From CAYGZA01 sp964354135 (GTDB lineage: Bacteria; Planctomycetota; Planctomycetia; Pirellulales; Thermoguttaceae), in assembly GCA_964354135.1 (NCBI GenBank), contig CAYGZA010000098.1, positions 1 to 18,555 of the forward strand: a stretch of 18,555 nucleotides of DNA, in the 5' to 3' direction. Every line of letters starts with the position of its first letter. The stretch's first letter is position 1. Below are positions 9,701 through 16,045 of the stretch, one piece after another. Position numbers and translations under genes: made by a program. The notes beneath the pieces are model-generated. The model saw only the letters and a program-made list of their open reading frames with translations. It had not been told where the DNA came from and made no database searches.

Positions 9701-9857
9701 CACGGAGAGCTACGGCGGGATTCGGCCCGGCTGCTGGATCAACGCGATTCCCGCGGGCGGGCTGGTCCTCCTGGCCGACGCCGCCAGTTGGTGTACGTGC
9801 AGCTACCTGAACCAGGCGACGATTGCGCTTGCGCCCGACGAGACCTCCGGCCGCTGA
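6771..9857 (+). CDS. Exported PQQ-like beta-propeller protein with embedded SAM methyltransferase domain
   Basis: The ATG at 6771 (with GGAG five bases upstream; ATG 6780 is an alternative) gives 1028 aa starting with a signal peptide that ends around VGAEAADWP. Residues ~24-455 are PQQ/BamB-type propeller blades, opening with WPTVRGDATRSGYT and showing repeats such as ARDAATGTVRWTC, YCLAAADGRVLWRL and LVLDAASGRTRW. Residues ~458-587 form a class I SAM-dependent methyltransferase domain: motif I LDLGCGDG at 482-489 and an acidic residue ending strand 2 at Glu507. Residues ~600-1020 return to propeller blades (ADWTHQYAGPANTVCS, LLCLDAQSGKVLWEV, FRASDGKRLWDV) and end near the cysteine pair CTC. 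No CxxCH heme site is seen, so it is probably not a quinohaemoprotein dehydrogenase. I know this layout only as a planctomycete-type architecture; its function is unknown. Confidence 0.85.
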   Translation: MTRMTFALFTSLPLILLAVGAEAADWPTVRGDATRSGYTAEQLPADLSLHWTVRERHAPMPAWPAIERMPFDRAYHVVVAGGTLYYGTSADCKVVARDAATGTVRWTCFTEGPVRFAPAVWQDRVFVASDDGFLYCLAAADGRVLWRLRGGPKPDMLLGNDRMISRWPARGGPAVADGVVYFGAGIWPSEGVFLYAVEAATGKTLWCNDSSGAIEMDQPHPGARAASGVAAQGYLAVAGDALLVPTGRAVPAVFGRADGKLRYFHLQANRGAGGSEVAAIDGRFFNGGTAFATATGALQLALGAQVGQERDRIAHTYTAAIQIAAHPEWIVYAAENRLAAVNRREFLVDKQVIDAKGKKKRVKALGKPAWTVELPAAPASLIVAGDSIIAGGKDLVLVLDAASGRTRWRAGVQGTVYGLAVSDGRLYAGTDQGTICCFDGSRSRPVVVQPDPLLPASSGNPAYAAAAEEIVRRSGVTQGYCLDLGCGDGLLALELAKRTKLRICAVEADAAKVEAARRMLDAAGLYGVRVTVHQADPAAVAYPSCFADLVVSGRSVSDGAAVVPRAAMSRMQRPYGGIACIGRPGTMEQSGRGPLEGAADWTHQYAGPANTVCSEDARLKGPLKMLWFRDTDLPMPSRHGRGPAPLVAGGRMFVEGLHALRAVNVYNGSTLWEFPLRDALKPYHQDHLTGVAATGSNFCLGKDRLFLHAGSKCLCLDATTGRQVAEFEPPRRPDGRRGTWGYIAYCDGTLFGSLANEKHLVKESWRAFRGKLDMTRLLSESDLLFALDAPSGKPKWTFVPEHSIRHNAIAVGAGRVYVIDRPPAAGDTPLLGPREPQPAHPTGRLLCLDAQSGKVLWEVKDDVFGTLLALSEKHGVLLMSYQPSNFQLDSERGSRMAGFRASDGKRLWDVKAEYHARPVLNDRSIYAEPGRWDLLTGERLPFQLSRSYGCGILAGSKRLLVFRSATLGYFDLEGSRRTESYGGIRPGCWINAIPAGGLVLLADAASWCTCSYLNQATIALAPDETSGR

Positions 9858-9910
9858 TTCCAGCCGGGCCGGACGACACCGTTCCGCCGTCGCGCGTGCC
9901 CGGCCGGGTG

Positions 9911-9942
9911 GCATGGTCAAGCTTGCTTGGCCATGCTTTCTT
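9911..9942 (+). terminator. Probable intrinsic terminator after the propeller gene
   Basis: GCATGGTCAAGC (9911-9922) and GCTTGGCCATGC (9925-9936) pair over 12 bp with one G-T wobble. The tip probably opens to a 4-base loop. The stem is followed by TTTCTT on the + strand, 54 bases after the stop codon. The palindrome also resembles dispersed planctomycete intergenic repeats, so it may be a repeat that acts as a terminator. Confidence 0.55.
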
Positions 9943-10108
9943 GGAAGGTGGGGCTCGTTCCGCCCGGCACAGCGTACGTGGACCGATTTCGAAGCGAGCA
10001 GCTTCCTGAAGCGCGGTCATTCGTCACCGCTCTTTGAGCGGCTATGCTCTCATTCAACGGATTAGGCACGGCGCCGGATCGCTGTCGTCGTAGTCCTTGC
10101 GCTTCGAG

Positions 10109-10182
<74 letters not shown>

Positions 10183-10375
10183 AAACTATTCGTTTTCAAT
10201 ACCTTGCAATGCCGTCGCAGACGTGTCAACCAGGCGAGGATGCCATGCCGCCACGGCTGCCCGGCAGTGTACAAACCATTGTCGGCCTTTCGCTTGCGGC
10301 CGTCAAGCGGTCGGGTGGTACGCGCGGGGCGGAGCAACGGGCGTCGTGTTTCGCGCGTGGGCCCAGCCACGGCCG

Positions 10376-11674
10376 TCATCGGCAGGTTGCCGCCGACACC
10401 TCTAGGGACCGCAACCACCGTTCGACACCGGCGACATGCGTGGGTGGAACCCACCTTCCCGCTCCAGCTCGCATGACGGAGCCCGTCAGCCCCAGCCTGC
10501 GCTCCATCTCGGGCAGCACCAATTGACGATCGTCCGACAGTGGTACGGCCCATTCGAGCAAACGACTGTGCTGGTGCGAGCCTTCCACCACGACCAAGCC
10601 AACGTCGGACTTCTTTCGCCTGAAATGGGCGTTGGCCCACAAGTGCTTCAGTGCGGGCGGCGGCCAACGCCCCGGCCTCGTCACGTCGTGTACGTTCTGC
10701 ACGGTGAAGTAACCGATCACGTAAAGACGGGAACCCCGCCGCTCGTGAGGCGGCCGCAAGCCAGCGTAGAAAACCAGGATGTCGTTGCGCGCGAGACGCA
10801 GCAATTGTCTTCGCTTGTTCCTGGTTGGGTTCCCATACGTGAACGTGTCGAACTCTGGGTCGTAATGCGCGGGGCCCGCTCGATATCGAGCTGGTGCGAA
10901 CCGCTCAAGCGTGCCCCCGGACCGTGCGGAGATTTCGGAGAAGTGCAGGGAGCGGGAAGACGTTTTCTTGGGGTTCTCTGGAATCGGGACGTACTCGAAT
11001 CGGCCATCGGCAAATACGGGACCAAGCCCACCGAACCCGAGATCCATTCCGACTCGAAGGAGAAGAATTCGCTGCGCGCCCACGACACGTGACGCCCGGT
11101 TGGTGGTGGAAACACAGACACTCGCCTTGCGACGACACCGACACTTCCGAGTGTCCTCCATGGAATCGGGTGCGCACGGTTCACCGTACATGCCTGCCTT
11201 GTACTTGCGTTGGACCCATGCCGCAAATTGGCGAACGAACCACTCGGGGAAATCCTTGCGGAAGCCAGGTCCTTTCTTCTCGATCGGGTGGTCGACGCCC
11301 GCTTGCGGTATTTCATTTACGGAGATCGCGTTTCGCCCGAAGTAAAAGAACGTCTTCGAGATTAACGCATATTGATTACCATGTCCGTGGTCCACTCGGT
11401 CGCGGCGGCCACGAAAGCGTGGAACGCGAAGATAATCGCCGAACGGAATCTTCTCCTCCACACGCATGATGTAAACGACGGTTCCGTTTCCGGAACTCTT
11501 CTTGCCTTGGCCACCCGTTCCAATTATCCAGTCGCCTTCCTCCGCCAGCTCCACGATATTCCTGTTGCGGCTCTGGCCTCGCCGCTTGCAATGGACGAGA
11601 GTGCATAATCCGCCGTACGGATTGGGAGCACCACCGGTATCGTGATCAACAACGTATGAGAAGAGTTTGGCCAC
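10376..11674 (-). CDS. Nmad2-like/Nmad3-like two-domain protein (nucleotide-modification associated)
   Basis: I chose the GTG at 11674 (432 aa) rather than GTG 11707. AGGAG lies eight bases upstream, and the protein then opens VAKLFSYVVDHDTGGAPNP as family members do. Residues ~1-175 resemble Nmad2: early APNPYGG, GDWIIGTGG (47-55), VVYIMRVEE, a FGRNAI motif and KKGPGF. Residues ~202-410 resemble Nmad3: RILLLRVGMD, GRFEYVPIPE, HYDPEFDTFTYGNPTR, NDILVFYAGLRP and RLYVIGYFTV. Both families were named from genomic context with DNA base modification; no biochemical role is certain. The strand pattern 'gate to channel' (GDW..GTG, NDILVFYAG..IGYF) reminds me of PUA/EVE-type readers of modified bases; that is inference. 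Between the halves is a linker with four cysteines (167, 178, 180, 187). The gene follows the nuclease gene by 71 bases. Confidence 0.7.
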   Translation of the reverse strand: MAKLFSYVVDHDTGGAPNPYGGLCTLVHCKRRGQSRNRNIVELAEEGDWIIGTGGQGKKSSGNGTVVYIMRVEEKIPFGDYLRVPRFRGRRDRVDHGHGNQYALISKTFFYFGRNAISVNEIPQAGVDHPIEKKGPGFRKDFPEWFVRQFAAWVQRKYKAGMYGEPCAPDSMEDTRKCRCRRKASVCVSTTNRASRVVGAQRILLLRVGMDLGFGGLGPVFADGRFEYVPIPENPKKTSSRSLHFSEISARSGGTLERFAPARYRAGPAHYDPEFDTFTYGNPTRNKRRQLLRLARNDILVFYAGLRPPHERRGSRLYVIGYFTVQNVHDVTRPGRWPPPALKHLWANAHFRRKKSDVGLVVVEGSHQHSRLLEWAVPLSDDRQLVLPEMERRLGLTGSVMRAGAGRWVPPTHVAGVERWLRSLEVSAATCR

Positions 11675-11682
11675 GACGGATT

Positions 11683-11687
11683 CTCCT
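11683..11687 (-). promoter_or_regulatory. Ribosome binding site of the Nmad2/Nmad3-like gene
   Basis: On the minus strand AGGAG lies eight bases before the GTG at 11674. It supports this start over the GTG at 11707, which would place the site inside the coding sequence. Confidence 0.65.
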
Positions 11688-11745
11688 ACCTCATGCTGTG
11701 TCGGCACCGCGTAGGTCGCTGGCTATCTTATCTTGTTCAACATAC

Positions 11746-13041
11746 CTAACGATTGACGAAGTCCACGAACTTGTGGAATTCCCTCAACATGCCAATTACG
11801 TCGTCGACCAGGCGGCCCGCGTTCCGTTCAGACAACTTTAGAACTCGCTCTCTAGGTATTGTCCTCCTCACAGAGAGGTAGGGGTACTCTATCTCTTCCT
11901 CTTCGATTAGGCGTTCCAGGTAATCGAAGCTGCATGACTGAGGGTCTTTGAGGCCGAATGGCCCGTACCGTGCATCAGCTCGGCCTTCCAGTTTGGCGAT
12001 GGGGAAGTAATCATATTGCTGGTACTGACGCTTCTTACGCTCTTGAATTTGGATAGTGAACGGCTCCGGCAACGCAGAGATGACCTGCCGAAACTCCTCC
12101 TTCTCGGTGCGCATCTTGCTCCTCAACTTGTTGACGGCAGGCCTCAATTCCACGTTGGCAAAAACGTCGAGCCCGTACTCGTATATTGACACGGTCTGAT
12201 GGGCCACTGCCTTGAACCCAGGATCGTCGGGACCGAAAGCAACCCAGCAGTGGTCCGCACGGGCCCCAATGTTGCCCACGTGAAACACCTGGTAAAAGGA
12301 TGGGGCGAGGCTGCGCAGGCCATTCTCGAGGACCTTCTCGGCGAGGGCCCGCATGCGTCCCCGAACCCATCTCTTTGTATCCGGCTCCCTTTCTTCTTCG
12401 TCGCGCAGAAAGAAATCGAAAGCCGCTTCCTCAAAACCGGCAAAGTCGCTCATCCCTTGCCACTCCAGGTACTGAGTGAACTGTTTGACTAACCACTTGT
12501 CTGTCGTTCCGTTTTCCAATTCGGATGCGATCGCGAGGAAGCAGCCATGCACCTGAGCCCAGGTCCGCTGCTCCCGCCGCGGCTGCCGTGGTGGCTCCCC
12601 GCACAGCTTCTGAAAATGGCGCTCCCTCTGTGCGAGTTGCAGTTGCGCGTCCCCGACCTTGCTTTCAATCAAGACGACATAATCATCCCCGTAAAGCCAA
12701 GCATCCGGGCGGGTGTCTCCCTCACCAGGCAGCGCCAACGTGGTATCTACCGAATCTTCCTGTTGTGCGGCCCTAGCCACGAGTTCAAGTAACAGCCGAT
12801 GCGTCGTTCGGCTAATCCTGTGTTTTCCGATACTCTTCCTTTGAAGTTCAACGCGCGGCCTTCCACTGCCCGGGATACCCAACCAATGAAGAAACTTGTT
12901 CGCAACCTCGGGACTTGTATGGGTAAGCGTGTTTGCCAGCGCCTTCGTGGTATTGTCCTCCAATTGCTGGTCGTATAGGTGTTCTCGTACCTGTCGTGCT
13001 CCTCTATAGTAGTAGAACACATTATGGTGAAAATCAGTCAT
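11746..13041 (-). CDS. PD-(D/E)XK nuclease superfamily protein
   Basis: The ATG at 13041 (GGAAG eight bases upstream) gives 431 aa; the longer GTG/ATG frame to 13164 overlaps the preceding gene and has no family character. An early EDNTTKALANTL stretch (Glu28) resembles the N-terminal ExN-T-KAL motif of uncharacterised PD-(D/E)XK proteins. The core active site is RPDAWLYGDDYVVLIESKVG: Asp113, Glu126 and Lys128, with a Gln/Arg-rich helix (QLQLAQRERHFQKL) after it. The remaining ~290 residues are helix-rich, with charged stretches and no HNH, helicase or methylase motif. The likely role is metal-dependent DNA cleavage in restriction or defence. It lies between two other small-module genes on the same strand. 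Codon use is less GC-biased than in neighbouring genes, consistent with transfer. Confidence 0.72.
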   Translation of the reverse strand: MTDFHHNVFYYYRGARQVREHLYDQQLEDNTTKALANTLTHTSPEVANKFLHWLGIPGSGRPRVELQRKSIGKHRISRTTHRLLLELVARAAQQEDSVDTTLALPGEGDTRPDAWLYGDDYVVLIESKVGDAQLQLAQRERHFQKLCGEPPRQPRREQRTWAQVHGCFLAIASELENGTTDKWLVKQFTQYLEWQGMSDFAGFEEAAFDFFLRDEEEREPDTKRWVRGRMRALAEKVLENGLRSLAPSFYQVFHVGNIGARADHCWVAFGPDDPGFKAVAHQTVSIYEYGLDVFANVELRPAVNKLRSKMRTEKEEFRQVISALPEPFTIQIQERKKRQYQQYDYFPIAKLEGRADARYGPFGLKDPQSCSFDYLERLIEEEEIEYPYLSVRRTIPRERVLKLSERNAGRLVDDVIGMLREFHKFVDFVNR

Positions 13042-13135
13042 TGCATCTACTTCCAACTGTGCCGACAATGGATGGGGCAGACGAGCGTTCCACTTTTCCC
13101 GGCAAACGCCAGATGTCCTCCTTTGCCCGAGCGGT

Positions 13136-13612
13136 TTACGTCGTGATGAAGTCGCTGCCCACAACCAGGGCCCGCCACTTGCGCGGTCCCATGCGGTGCG
13201 GCTCCAGGAAAGCCACTAGCCGCTTGCTGGGGCTGCTGGTGCTGTACGCCTCCCCCTCCTTCCACGACGGTGTTTTGGTCCATCCCATCGCCTCGCCAAG
13301 TTTGACCGCCTCCGCGTAGGGCAGCGCGTAGGTGACCGCCGACTGCGCCTCGCCGACGTGCGAGACGTAGGCCAGGATCAGATCGGCGATGCGCGCGTAC
13401 TTCTCGGCGACACTGAACCCGCGGCTGGTGAACGCCTTCATCTGGATCGGCCGCGCCGCGAATCGAGCGACTTGCCGGCTCAGGTCAGCGTAGGGGATCA
13501 GGTCAATGCCACGGTCGCGGGCCGGGACAGCGACCTCCAAGCCGTCGCGGAGCAACTCGCCCATGAGGCGCTGGCGCCCCAAGAGTTCGACGACCTGCGT
13601 ATCGAGCGCCAT
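13136..13612 (-). CDS. Small protein with PD-(D/E)XK-like core (Q-x-K variant)
   Basis: This is a 158-aa protein from ATG 13612. The N-terminal third reads ELLGRQRLMGELLRDGLEVAVPARDRGIDLIPYAD then RPIQMKA. Asp37 in GID and Gln57-x-Lys59 in IQMKA match the D...(E/Q)xK pattern of small PD-(D/E)XK domains such as those of the group I intron-associated or DUF4365-type families. The C-terminal part (KYARIADLILAYVSHV, TYALPYAEAVKLGEAMGW, then a serine/lysine-rich YSTSSPSKRLVAFLEP) matches a recurring hypothetical family that I remember without a function. It lacks a signal peptide. It starts the three-gene minus-strand set; the next gene begins 94 bases downstream. No good Shine-Dalgarno sequence is seen (GGGG only). 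Confidence 0.65.
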   Translation of the reverse strand: MALDTQVVELLGRQRLMGELLRDGLEVAVPARDRGIDLIPYADLSRQVARFAARPIQMKAFTSRGFSVAEKYARIADLILAYVSHVGEAQSAVTYALPYAEAVKLGEAMGWTKTPSWKEGEAYSTSSPSKRLVAFLEPHRMGPRKWRALVVGSDFITT

Positions 13613-13735
13613 GCCGCACCCCCACGCCGAACTCTAACCTGTAACGTGATGTCCGTACCACTAGCGTAAGCGGCCGCACACGGCCCTGCAAGGGGGGCTG
13701 GTTGTTCTCGGCGGCGTGAACCTCGACGCCCATCG

Positions 13736-14038
13736 TCAAAGCACACAGTTGCAGCGCCCGATGCTCTCTCGCATGTCGAGCGACGCGAACATCGATCCGT
13801 CTTCCAAGCACAGGCCGATCTCCAAATCGGGTCGCTCTCGCCGAATACACTCGACCAGGTATCTGTAAACCTCTTCGCGGGTGGAGCGACCGAATCGAAG
13901 CCGCCCGTCGTCCGACTTGGCTGGCCCGCGATCAAGTAGCGCTGATACGGCATTCTCCCTCCCAAGCTTGAGTTCCATCAGCCGCTGGGCTTGCGGGTAG
14001 GAGCAGATCGAACCGAGCGTAATCCGCGACAATGGGAT
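13736..14038 (-). pseudogene. C-terminal remnant of an SPL-family radical SAM protein
   Basis: On the minus strand the last 100 codons before the TGA at 13736 read LSRITLGSICSYPQAQRL, then LRFGRSTREEVYRYLVECI, then PDLEIGLCLED and finally SIGRCNCVL. This is the pattern of the C-terminal end of spore-photoproduct-lyase-like radical SAM proteins (R-V-T-LG...YP; REE.YRYL; CNC tail). The radical SAM cluster-binding CxxxCxxC domain and the rest of the protein (over 200 residues) are missing. Upstream the frame runs into non-family sequence and then antisense to glgC. It therefore looks like a truncated gene rather than a functional short one. The same frame stays open for 596 codons through glgC, but that part is antisense shadow. 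Confidence 0.55.
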
Positions 14039-14191
14039 CGATTCGAGCAGCGATGGCCCAGGATTGGCGGACTCCGGCGGGGGCGAGGCCACCACGAGTT
14101 GGGTGACCCGTTCCCCCGCCTTGCTGCCTCCGATAAGATGAAGCAGAATCGGCCTGCGTACCCGCGGAGAGGCGTTTGACGGGGATTTCCC

Positions 14192-15478
14192 ATGAAGGAG
14201 TTGGTCACTCTGGTGCTCGGAGGGGGGCGAGGGACGCGCCTCTATCCCCTCACCAAGTTCCGCTCCAAGCCGGCGGTCCCGGTGGCGGGGAAGTACCGTT
14301 TGATCGACATCCCCTTGTCCAACTGCATCAACAGCGGCCTGAACCGCATCTACGTCCTCACCCAGTTCAATTCCGTCAGCCTGCACCGCCACATCCGCAG
14401 CACCTATTCGTTCGACGCCTTCGACCGCGGCTTCGTCGAGGTCCTTGCCGCGCAACAGACCAACGACCAGTCGAACTGGTATCAGGGGACGGCCGACGCC
14501 GTGCGGCACAATCTCCGCTATATCCAGCAGCCGGGCATTAGCTGCGTGCTGGTCCTCTCCGGCGACCAGCTCTACCGGATGAACTTCCAGGACATGATCG
14601 CCACGCACCGGAGGTCGCGGGCCGACGTGACGATCGCCGCCGTTCCCGTTGCCGGGGACCGCGCCTCGGGCCTGGGGATCATGCGGCTGGACGACGGCGG
14701 CCGGGTGGTCGGCTTCCTCGAAAAGCCAAAGACCGCGGCGGAGCTCGATCACGTGCGGACCGACCCCGCTTGGATCGATTCCCACGGCGTCCCCAGCCGC
14801 GGCCGCGATTGCCTGGCCAGCATGGGAATCTACCTGTTCAGCCGCGACACCCTGGTGCAGGCGCTCCAGAAGACCAACTACCAGGACTTCGGCCGCGAGA
14901 TCTTCCCCGCGTCGATCCGCAGCCGGCACGTCCAGGTCCACCTGTTCGACGGCTACTGGGAGGACATCGGCACGATCAAGTCGTTCTTCGAGGCCAATCT
15001 CGGCCTGGCCTCTGCGGCGCCGCCCTTCGAGCTGGCCTCGTCGGTGGCCCCGATCTACTCGCGGGCCCGCTTCTTGGCGCCCTCCCGCCTCGACGGGGCC
15101 TCCGTCCGCGGAAGCCTTGTGGCCGACGGCTGCCTGATCGGCGAGGGCGCGGTCATTGAGAACAGCGTTATCGGCCTGCGCTGCCGCATCGGCCGCGACG
15201 CGCTGATCCGCAACTCGATCCTCCTGGGCAACGATTTCTACCAGGCCCCGGAGGAACGGGACGCCGACGCCGCGGCCGGTATCCCGCCTATGGGCGTCGG
15301 GGACGGGACGCGGATCGAGGGCGCCATCGTCGACAAGAACTGCCACGTCGGCCGCGGCGTCCGCATCGTCAATGCCCGTGGACTCGAGTCGACGGAAGAG
15401 ACCGAGCAGTGCATGATCCGCGACGGCGTGGCGGTCGTCCCCAAGGGGGCCACGCTGCCCGACGGCTGGACGCTCTGA
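14192..15478 (+). CDS. glgC: Glucose-1-phosphate adenylyltransferase
   Basis: This 428-aa protein of full family length makes ADP-glucose from ATP and glucose 1-phosphate, the committed step of bacterial glycogen synthesis, in the cytoplasm. The nucleotidyltransferase part shows LGGGRGTRLYPLT (9-21), KPAVPVAGKYRLIDIPLSN (26-44), WYQGTADAVR (96-105), the metal-binding SGDQLYRM (123-130; Asp125), FLEKPK, and EDIGTIKSFFEANL. The C-terminal third is a left-handed beta-helix with hexapeptide-like repeats (GCLIGEGAVIENSVIGLRC). No glgA, glgB or glgP is next to it. The ATG at 14192 begins the conserved KELVTLVLGGG; GGGG about eight bases upstream is a poor ribosome binding site. It is divergent from the radical SAM remnant. 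Confidence 0.96.
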   Translation: MKELVTLVLGGGRGTRLYPLTKFRSKPAVPVAGKYRLIDIPLSNCINSGLNRIYVLTQFNSVSLHRHIRSTYSFDAFDRGFVEVLAAQQTNDQSNWYQGTADAVRHNLRYIQQPGISCVLVLSGDQLYRMNFQDMIATHRRSRADVTIAAVPVAGDRASGLGIMRLDDGGRVVGFLEKPKTAAELDHVRTDPAWIDSHGVPSRGRDCLASMGIYLFSRDTLVQALQKTNYQDFGREIFPASIRSRHVQVHLFDGYWEDIGTIKSFFEANLGLASAAPPFELASSVAPIYSRARFLAPSRLDGASVRGSLVADGCLIGEGAVIENSVIGLRCRIGRDALIRNSILLGNDFYQAPEERDADAAAGIPPMGVGDGTRIEGAIVDKNCHVGRGVRIVNARGLESTEETEQCMIRDGVAVVPKGATLPDGWTL

Positions 15479-15664
15479 CTGGCATATCGGATCGGTTTTT
15501 CGAGGGCAGGGAAGCCGCCGTTTCACGCCTCATTGGCCCGCGCAGTCCGGAGATCGGCAAAGAGAGTGGGCCCGCCTCGGCACACTATCCGACGCCACCT
15601 CATTGGAGGTCAAGGAAAGGCTCCGATCGCTGCTTGAGCTGTAACCACGTCATCCTCCGCGGCA

Positions 15665-15754
15665 GGGTGGCACGCGCAGAGGCTTTGCGAAGGGCGTGGT
15701 TGGTCAGTCGACGCACGGAAGCCACGCCCATCGAAGACTCGGGGCGTGCCACCC
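15665..15754. repeat. Nested palindromic repeat element
   Basis: GGGTGGCACGC (15665-15675) is exactly complementary to GCGTGCCACCC (15744-15754). Within it GGGCGTGG (15692-15699) is exactly complementary to CCACGCCC (15722-15729). The result would be a 90-base structure with an outer 11-bp and an inner 8-bp stem. It resembles a REP/MITE-like dispersed element; no coding capacity. Confidence 0.6.
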
Positions 15755-15864
15755 AACCGCCGGCCCTGACTGCTTGGCCGCTGCCGACATGACGTCTCCC
15801 CTTCGCAAGGTCTCTCGCGGCAGCGGCGAAACCGTGGCACCCCCCCACCTCCCGACTTCTGAGC

Positions 15865-15879
15865 AGGGGCACCCGTGCG
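15865..15879 (-). repeat. 15-base dispersed repeat, inverted copy
   Basis: On the minus strand this reads CGCACGGGTGCCCCT, identical to 18173-18187 on the plus strand and 14/15 identical to 18488-18502. The first two copies bracket the SHD1-zincin gene in inverted orientation. Confidence 0.6.
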
Positions 15880-16045
15880 GAAGGGTAGTTGGTTCCAGTC
15901 CTTGCCCTTGACCGAGAACGGTCGAAGGATTGTGGCGGCGTGTGGGAGGGCTTGCACCCCTCCTGTCCAGCGGCTACGTTGTTGGGCGACATACAAGACG
16001 TTAGGAAACAGCTTGGTTAGCCAGTCACGAGGGAGTGACCTGCAA

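Larger units (their letters stand above)
15479..16045. other. Repeat-rich intergenic region
   Basis: The 567 bases between glgC and the SHD1-zincin gene contain overlapping inverted repeats (15665-15807) and an inverted copy of a 15-base repeat (15865-15879). Minus-strand frames of 130 and 202 codons across it give low-complexity, arginine/serine-rich translations with no family resemblance, so I call no gene. No clear terminator for glgC and no clear promoter for the following gene are seen. Confidence 0.6.

Noticed and set aside
8279..10009. Plus-strand 576-codon open frame in another phase of the propeller gene
   Set aside because: The translation is Arg/Pro/Ala-rich without motifs, while the overlapping frame has propeller and methyltransferase signatures.
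10196..10229. Minus-strand promoter for the tRNA (TTGACA and TATTGA boxes)
   Set aside because: The spacer is 22 bases, too long for a standard sigma-70 promoter; kept only as a remark in the tRNA entry.
13498..13965. Minus-strand 155-codon frame between the module and glgC
   Set aside because: It is out of phase with both the IQMKA protein and the radical SAM remnant, and its translation is Ser/Arg-rich and featureless.
14039..15526. Minus-strand frame antisense to glgC, continuous with the radical SAM remnant
   Set aside because: Only the last 100 codons (13736-14038) have family character; the rest mirrors glgC codon structure and is a shadow.
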